DNA of 64,000 nucleotides from Aotearoamyces nothofagi. Lineage: Eukaryota > Ascomycota > Leotiomycetes > Leotiales > Tympanidaceae. Location of the stretch: the NCBI GenBank assembly GCA_015345905.1, contig JADDTR010000032.1:1-64000 (forward strand), in the 5' to 3' direction. The notes under the pieces are model-generated. The model was not told where the DNA came from. It was given only the letters and a program-made list of their open reading frames with translations, and made no database searches. This document shows, piece by piece, positions 57,204 to 64,000 of this stretch; positions within the stretch are counted from its first letter, which is position 1; the number at the start of each line of letters is the position of its first letter. Made by a program: the position numbers and the translations under genes.

Positions 57204-59703
57204 GATGAAAATGTTGATGGCGTGGTTTCCGAGACTTGAAGAATTAAACCGGCAAAAGGATTGTGATTTTACAGAAAATTCACTGGGGGAATCTAACGAA
57301 AGTGAGGGTGTCGATGATTAATGAAATGATAGAGTCAGAGACGTTGATTTGGAGAAGCCAAGTCTCCATGAAGTCAAGGAAGTGGTCCATTTAAGAAGAG
57401 ACACCTTCCCCGCTGAGACAAGGGAGCATGACTTATGCATTATGACGTGAGAAAGGATGGAAAGTTATCTCGAAGAAATTATAATCCCCACCCGACAGAG
57501 TGATCATCACTATGGTGAGGGTCTGCGAAGCAAGCATGAGCGCTGCGCGGCAGCACATATGAGGTGGTTGTCACGCTTGTCCCACGATATTCGGCGTCAT
57601 AGCCCGCGAAGGGATGCTTCATGTTTGATCGCCATCAGGGGCCGCGGCGATCTCTCGCTTCACGAAATTGTACTGTATAGTACACACAACACAATGCGCT
57701 TGAGGGTGCTGGGCGAGGAAGATACACCGAGGTAAAGTATCTAGAAGAATTAACCCCACCAAGTGAAGCTATTAAACCACGCTCTCCAGAGGGTTCGTCG
57801 TTCTAGCACATGTCCCGCTGTTCTCGAAGCCGTGGACTCTCCGCGAAACGTAAAGCCTCTACCAGGCGAGCATGTCGCATGAGCTCTAGTAGAGTTTAGA
57901 GAGGCTAGAGAAGACGGAGAGGGTATTTCTACCGAGGCCCCAGATTTATTGATCGATTGATTAAGTCGAGTTGCCGGCGAGAGATGGGAGATAAAGCCGG
58001 GTGGAGAGAGACCCCTAAAGCCGCGGGAGTCACCTGACTACCGGATTTAAAATCACGGGACGTAAAAGATAGAGCAGTCGATAGGAGAAGGTGCTCGCTC
58101 CAAGGCGCCTGCTTATCACCCCAGTCTTTAGATTCCGAAGAAATTGTAGAGGGGGTAAGGGTTTATTTCAAGCTTACCGCGGAACAGAGATAAGGAGGGT
58201 TGACTACTTGCTGTACTACTCCACCACCGATACAGTGATAGATGTCTCTTTCAACCTAGCACCTATCGTTTACCTGGGCTTTTCTACCTTGAGACTGACT
58301 ATTCCGACGCAGAAGCTTGGCAGGGTTTGATTGGCGGCCGGGATGCTCTATATTACTTTCTCTACTTGGACATGATCTTCTGCTCTCACTCACAGGCGTC
58401 ATGATTGATTCATCATTCACCAAACTCTGGAATCTGGATGCGATTGCGTCCGAGCTATGATATATGTAGAGAGGATCTTATAATACGTGTGTTTAAGAGT
58501 CTGATAACCTACGGTACTTGTGATTTTGGATATCATGTATTTCTATTTCAACTCGGACGTGGGAACTTGAAACGTCCATCGGACCTCCGGCGCGAAGAGG
58601 ATAGAAAAAGAGGATAGAAAACGAGCATTCAAAATGAAGCATTTTAGACACCGCAGGCAAGTCTCAACAGTCTCAAGACTCAATGGTTTTAGCTATTCCT
58701 TCCCAATACCAATATAGAGACAGTCAATTGAACAGATGATTGCTCTTCAACAGACGTGATGGCCTCAGACCATCCAGAGCCAACGCTCATGCATTGTCTC
58801 AGCAATTATGAACCTGGCTATATATGTGACCGTCTATCCATCACGTCGATGCACATGGCATATGCACGTCGATGGTTATAGCAGCAGAGGCTGTACAGGA
58901 AGTCCGAGGTCTCGTCCACCGCGTCGAAACGGGACGGACTGTGGCCGCGGGTGAGAGGCGGCCGGCCACACACCGCATCCAGGCATGGAGTCGAAGCTCA
59001 AGCAGCTGTCTTTATGCCCTTTGCGCACATATAGACGCGCCTGATCTGTAGACTGTGGCAGCTTCTAACCGCGTCACCAATGCCGTCAAGTCTGCTCTGT
59101 CGCTGCACTGCTATGGCTATGGCTATCTGGATGGGTCATGGCGGTGCCCAGTGCCGTGCGCTCACTGCCGTGCGCACAGTGCTCACCCGCATCTCGCGAC
59201 GCGACTTGGACGCGAGCTGGCGAGCAAAGGAGGCATCGCATCGCCGAGCAGCTGCGTCGTCCCCTGCAGCATCGCACATTCCACGCGCCGCACTCAACCA
59301 ATGCCTCGCTGCTGTTGAGATTGCATGAACACGCTGTGCCCTGATCCTGCTTGCTCCTGCCTCCATCCTGCCTCGACGAGCCGGCGCCTTCTGTCGCTGC
59401 CCGCCGTCCTGTTGATAGTCTGGATCCGGTTCGCGGCTGATTGGCCTCAGCACGTACAGAACCCGCTTCATCGCGAAAACGCTGCATAGACTACTGCACC
59501 CTCGAAGTGAGGGTTGTTGGAGCGTCGAGCGCGATCTTGCCACTCGTGAGCTGAGGAGGCCTCTCTGCTGCCGCTACCACTGCTCGGCCATTGCGATATA
59601 TCTCCCTCTCCCCCGCTTCCTTCCTTCCTCAAGGGTGCCGTCTTCGACAATTGCGACTCCAGCTCCAACTAGATTTACTGCCAAACTCGTCACTTCCCCA
59701 ACC
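57204..59703. other. 2.5 kb gene-poor region
   Basis: Divergent spacer. The left part (57204-58600) has mixed composition with short open frames that resemble nothing known. The right part (about 58880-59700) is GC-rich and is likely promoter plus leader of the KEN-box gene. No RNA gene recognised. Confidence 0.4.
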
Positions 59704-60812
59704 ATGGCCACTACCGCTACAAGACAGCCTTTTGCTCCCATCAATGGCTCGAGGCTGCAGAACCTAACAAGCCTTAAGAACCGCCAGAATGGTATGTCAA
59801 TCTAAATCGTACATGGTAGATCATGAGTCTAACATACATAGCTCTCCCTGCATCCGCGCCTCTAAAGTCTCCGATCAAGCGCAAAGCCGCCGTCTACGAG
59901 GACGACGATACAGAAAACATCAACCCCGTCCTCTCACCAAAGCGTGCAAAGGGCACCGAGGCACACTTCATCCTGTCTAAATCGTCCTCGTCGCCACTCA
60001 AAACCCGTCCAGTTCTCCAAACTAGGTCCTCACCAGCTCCAGCACCTCTCAGCACCTCAATCCCCCTCTCTGCACCAGCTGGCCGTTCACCAACACGCAA
60101 ACGCGTAGGCATCCTCAACCGCCGTCGCACAGCCTCGCCCTTTACACGAGTCGACCCACCAAAATTCGCCGGGACATCCCAACCTCCTTTCTCCATCGCT
60201 GCAGCTCTCAGTGGCACAATCTCAAGCTACAAGCAACGCGCTCAAGCACCTCTTCTCGAGCCCGAGCACAAGGCAGGATGGTTCTTTGAGATCCATGAAG
60301 ATACACATGACGAGACAATGACGAACCTTATGGAGCACAGTACGTGCACGCTTGATATTAGCAGTGACGAGGAATCGGCCGCTGTTCGTGATACGCGAGG
60401 CAAGGAGAATATCCCACCTCTTGATGACGTATCGCAAAGCCAGGCCCGCCTACCACATGAGAGCACGAAAGCGAGGTCTCTCCGACGACGGAAGGAGCTC
60501 GAGGAAGGTGCTATTGATATCGATCGCTCACCTCTCGGTACTCTCGCTGCCGAAGACTTCTATGCCGACGGCTGTTCCGAAAATGACACCGTGCTCGTCG
60601 CCGAGGAAGAGGAAGAGGCAGGCAAGTCGTCCTTCGTGCTGACTGTCGAGGAACCAACAGACCGAAAAGGCAAAGGCAAGGCCGTCGAAGAGCTGATGAC
60701 CAAATCTGTCACCGAGGTACCCGAGAAAGCGGCGCTGCTAGAGCCGTTAGAAAAGGCCGAGCAGGACTTTGAGGTGTGGGAGAGCGGCAGTACGAAGGGA
60801 GACGATTGTTGA
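59704..60812 (+). CDS. Unrecognised disordered protein with KEN and D-box-like degrons
   Basis: Two exons, 59704-59791 and 59842-60812; 352 residues starting MATTATRQPFAPINGSRLQN. No enzyme domain is visible and most of the chain is Ser/Pro/Lys/Glu-rich. Marks: SPIKRK and LSPKRAK (CDK-type SP sites next to basic, NLS-like clusters), a central structured-looking segment EHKAGWFFEIHEDTHDETM followed by LDISSDEES, a KEN box at 60402-60410 (RGKENIPP) and a D-box-like RSPLGTLA near 60524. A basic RSLRRRKELEE lies between the KEN and D-box. The tail is acidic. The combination suggests a nuclear protein turned over by APC/C, but this is inference; I recall similar conserved fungal proteins of unknown function only. 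Confidence 0.85.
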
Positions 60813-62781
60813 TTATTTCTTACGGCGAACCGGCGTTGGAGTTGGACGGGTTGGTATATATATACCGTTGGTCTGCTGTTTAAACACTATTGTCTGGTTG
60901 CTTAATTCATGCTATGCTGTTTCTGGCTATCATTGTTCTTGTCATGTCTCGCATATGTAAAAGTCCTAGTATTGAGATAACTGATTGTCGATTATGCAAA
61001 CTACTTTTACAATACTAAAGCCATGCCATTGAACAGAAACCTGTATAAAATATGACCCTAGCATACCTGCATACTATACTGTATCTTCTTCTAGAATCCA
61101 ACAAATCGAAACCTCACCGATATCTAACAGTAGCCTTTTTTTACCTTGAACGCCCAATTCCACCTCTTACTTACCCCATGCTTCATACTTCCTACCTCTA
61201 CTTGCCGGCAACTGACACGTGCATTTTCTCCGCTTCCTCACACTCGGAAAGAATCCTATCAGAAATTTACCTTCTGGTGGTCCTGCGTGTGGGCTTCGGA
61301 GCTGGAAGAGAGGAGATGTTTATGGGTAGTAATGATCTGTACGCAGTAATGAATGATTGAAATTCAGGATGGGTAAGGGTTCTCGAATCGTGGAATGGGA
61401 TGGGGTGGGGTGAGAAGAGCCGGGTTGGGGAAGGGAAGAGGAGAGGAGATGATGAGGGGGATCTAGAGGGTAGGATAGGTCTGGGATGGAAAGAATAAAA
61501 CCGTCCATTTGGCAAGCAGAGCTTTATTTGATAAGATCTTCTCGCTACTTCGGGTCGAATATCGGGATGCGGTTTGGGGGGGGTTGGGGATTTGCTTACC
61601 TAGCCTAGAGCCTTTATGGAGCTGGCTGGCAACATCAAGCAACGAACGGTAGACGTGATTCGTGACCATAACTATAGTTTAATTTTCAACCCCCCCACAA
61701 ATATTCGAGTACGACGCCGTTGAAAGATTCAGATTCCTCGAGAGCTGCTATGAGTCCAACGAGTAGACAACCTATGCCGTTGTCCAACCTCGATTGCTCA
61801 ACCCAAAAATCGCCCTCTCATCACCAAAATTTCTCTCGCAATTCCCACATAAAGCCATTATCATCAATTTCATGTCCCAGCTCATGGTATCTCTCCCGAA
61901 CGCCAAGCCAAAGCAATTCCCATCTCGCCATTCTCCGTCTCGCAGGTCTAGTGGGTTCTCCTCCCTGGTAGGTAAATCGCTCAGTTATAGGTAATTCTCC
62001 CAGACTTTCCGAACGCCAGACTCCAGCGCTTCAGGCCCCAGCGGCGCACGTACAGGACCCTAGGGATGACTGTATATTGGTGCATCTGGTGTTGGACGTG
62101 GAAACCCATTCTGGCACGGCAGTGGCTGTGCTGTGTTTTGTGGAATCGGCGGTGTTTTTGAAGGCCTCTGGAGGAGTTATGAGTAAATACGACTTAAGAA
62201 TGAGGAATCGGGTCGAATGCTTACTTATATGTGGATTTGAGGTTTATGATTTATCGTTGAGGAAGAAGTTATGGTGAAGGCGGAGAATGTATCAAGTAGT
62301 AAATCGCGAGGCTGTGCAACCAGTAAAGCAGGTTTGCATGGCGTACGCCAAGCCTTGGCACGTAGGCTTCACTTCATATATGAATTCGAAGTGACGATAA
62401 GTCAGCCACTGAAGTTTTTCAGTCCTACATATTAATTATATTAACAAGATAAGTATTGCCTGTTGATTAATTAATCTTTCGATTGGCTTAATGATTGAAC
62501 TTGGAAGAACCTCTGGGAAGTTCCTGTCTGCAAGATGTGCCAAAGGAGTTTTACAACATAAGCTTGACTGACGGCATAGATTGCGAAAAACTACAAGAAT
62601 TCAAATAAAACTTGAATGCAATGGCAGAGCAACCAAAACAGCATAGACTAGAACTAAACAGAATTATGGAAAATGGACTCAACGCATATCCAATAAAAAG
62701 ATGTTGGCTCTATTTTCCGTGCTTTCTATGGTAATATACAATACTTTACAGGGGCGCCTGCAATGCCTCTTCTTCTGTTGA
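60813..62781. other. 2 kb convergent spacer
   Basis: Between the KEN-box gene and MRPL15. G-rich on the + strand at about 61380-61480 and 61571-61590. Open frames at 61720-61994 and 62077-62277 show no recognisable content. I see no gene. Confidence 0.45.
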
Positions 62782-63659
62782 TTATGAAATTCCAAGTGGC
62801 TTCAATATCCGTTCTCTTGCAACATTGTTTGCTACCTCCCCCCCCTTCTGTAACGCTAGAGCCCCGATAATTGCGTACAGTGACGCAGTATAAACGACAT
62901 CACATCCAGATCCTGCAAAATTCGCAGGCTACATTGAATATTAGCCAATAATATAGCAGCTAAAACGTAGTGTAATACTTACATTTCTTGGTTTCCATCT
63001 TGTGACTTGTGCAATTCCATATGAAGATGCCAATTGTCCAAGCCGTTCTTTTGAGAGGACGTCCCCCAGGTTGATATTGGTGAGATTTGGGAGGCCCTCG
63101 AGGGCAGGATGCTCAAATGAAGTTCGGTCATATGGATCTTGAATGGCAGATTTGGTCGCGGTGGCTAGAGGAGAGTTGAGGAGGGCAAGTGAGCTTTGGA
63201 GGAGGAGAATCCGTTTGCCTATAGATTGCTTAGCATAATCCCTTTAAACAGCAAGACAATCCTACCGAAGAATGCCAATTTGTCATTGAAGCCTCGTCGA
63301 CCTTGATCAAAGCTCTTGTGTGTTATTGCCAGCCATTTCACCTCTTCTGTGAGAACCTTATCTCCTCCTCTTCCCAAGAATTTGACGTACATCGCATCCA
63401 ACTTTGCCGGATCCGAATTTGCTTCCCAAGCCTTATTTGGGTCCTTAATACGTGGGGAGAATGGCGCCTTCATCAACGGAGGGGTATATGACCATCTTGG
63501 CCTATCCTCAGACACTTCTGCTTGGCTCTCCTCTGATCTCGAAGCCGATGACGAAATACGACGGACAGCCTTCGAGGCGGTGGAGCTTGCGCATTGACAA
63601 CATTGCCGTGGTCGCCTTACAAAAGCTTGAATCGATCGAATTGGCACTTTTGATGCCAT
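62782..63659 (-). CDS. MRPL15: Mitochondrial large-subunit ribosomal protein mL57 (Mrpl15), RNase III-like fold
   Basis: Three exons read right to left: 63659-63266, 63218-62983 and 62928-62782; 258 residues. The ATG at 63659 (MASKVPIRSIQAFVRR) opens an Arg-rich mitochondrial targeting sequence. The RNase III-like domain starts at VKWLAITHKSFDQGRRGFN and DKLAFFGKRILLLQSSLALL across the exon 1/2 join. The C-terminal end is SLYAIIGALALQKGGEVANN then ILKPLG. Fungal mL57 keeps the RNase III fold without catalytic acidic residues; the signature NE..EFLGD is replaced by N-D-K-L-A-F-F-G. Not a processing nuclease but a structural part of the mitoribosome. Confidence 0.9.
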
Positions 63660-63886
63660 TGCCACAGCGCTATCTACGTACAAAGCTCAAGATGAGGTGT
63701 TCGTCCGGAGACTCAAGCCGAATCGAATCTCGGAATTGTTAAGTCAAATCTTGCGCTAGTCCTTATCGAGAATTCCTTCCAGCGCGTCATCCGTATATCG
63801 CCAGTCGCGCTCACATCCTCTCATAATTGATTAACCTCTCACTTCTAGGATAATTATGCCACCATTTTTTAATTATTTCTTCTGAT
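63660..63886. promoter_or_regulatory. Short divergent promoter
   Basis: 227 bases between MRPL15 and the divergent partial gene; AT-rich on the right. Both promoters must lie here. Confidence 0.45.
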
Positions 63887-64000
63887 ATGGCTGCTCATGA
63901 GCAAGTGAGCTCACAGTTATCTTTTGCTCATCTTTCACTCGCAGAAAAACTTGCTAAAGTTCTTCCCAAAGGTATCGCATTCAAGCTTTACCACGTGTCT
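63887..64000 (+). CDS. 5' end of an unidentified gene, cut by the window edge
   Basis: From ATG at 63887 (MAAHEQVSSQLSFAHLSLAE...) the frame stays open for 38 codons to the window end, ending in GIAFKLYHVS. A GTGAGC...CGCAG intron (about 63905-63943, in frame) is possible but would be very short. Product not recognised. Confidence 0.5.
   Translation, partial: MAAHEQVSSQLSFAHLSLAEKLAKVLPKGIAFKLYHVS

Overview
The window looks like nuclear DNA of a filamentous ascomycete (Pezizomycotina). Genes are split by short GT-AG introns (mostly about 45-170 bases), lie on both strands without operons, and include typical fungal families: GPI-anchored Ser/Thr-rich wall proteins, a fungal-rhodopsin-type membrane protein, a MUP1-like permease, a Vps62-family protein and a MET12-type reductase. 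An extremely AT-rich, transition-riddled block at the left edge fits repeat-induced point mutation (RIP), also a Pezizomycotina trait. I cannot fix the class or genus from sequence alone.

Layout. 1-1890 is AT-rich gene-free DNA. 1900-6559 switches abruptly to GC-richer, gene-free, low-complexity DNA with several simple tandem arrays. 6560-9901 is a large repeat-built cell-wall protein. 11659-13208 is a very GC-rich class-3-like aldehyde dehydrogenase, and from about 14 kb composition becomes ordinary. 13.6-31 kb is a housekeeping run: auxilin-like Swa2, glucosidase II alpha, nucleoside diphosphate kinase, a FAM210-like mitochondrial protein, a Ca3427-type binding protein, a PQ-loop protein, an Aro8-type aminotransferase and methylenetetrahydrofolate reductase. 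31.6-41.7 kb holds an unrecognised nuclear-type protein with a triplicated helix-turn-helix-like module, FGAM synthase (purine synthesis), a Vps62-like protein and a short-chain dehydrogenase. 41.7-52 kb is the more accessory part: a TauD-like dioxygenase pseudogene split by a small inverted-repeat element, a MUP1-like permease, a beta-lactamase-fold protein and a decayed extra copy of the splicing factor Yju2. 52-64 kb carries APC/C subunit Cdc16/Cut9, a fungal rhodopsin-like protein, a small GPI protein, a KEN-box protein, mitochondrial ribosomal protein mL57 (Mrpl15) and the 5' end of one more gene.

There is no convincing metabolic gene cluster. The links are general: MET12 with one-carbon metabolism, ADE6 with purine synthesis (both use folate-linked one-carbon units), glucosidase II with secretory N-glycan trimming, and Swa2 with clathrin uncoating. 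The best candidates for something new are the triplicated phase-1 exon modules at 31596-32752, the KEN/D-box protein at 59704-60812, and the two gene relics at 42846-43560 and 51086-51767. Exon joins were deduced by hand from splice signals, frame and family conservation.
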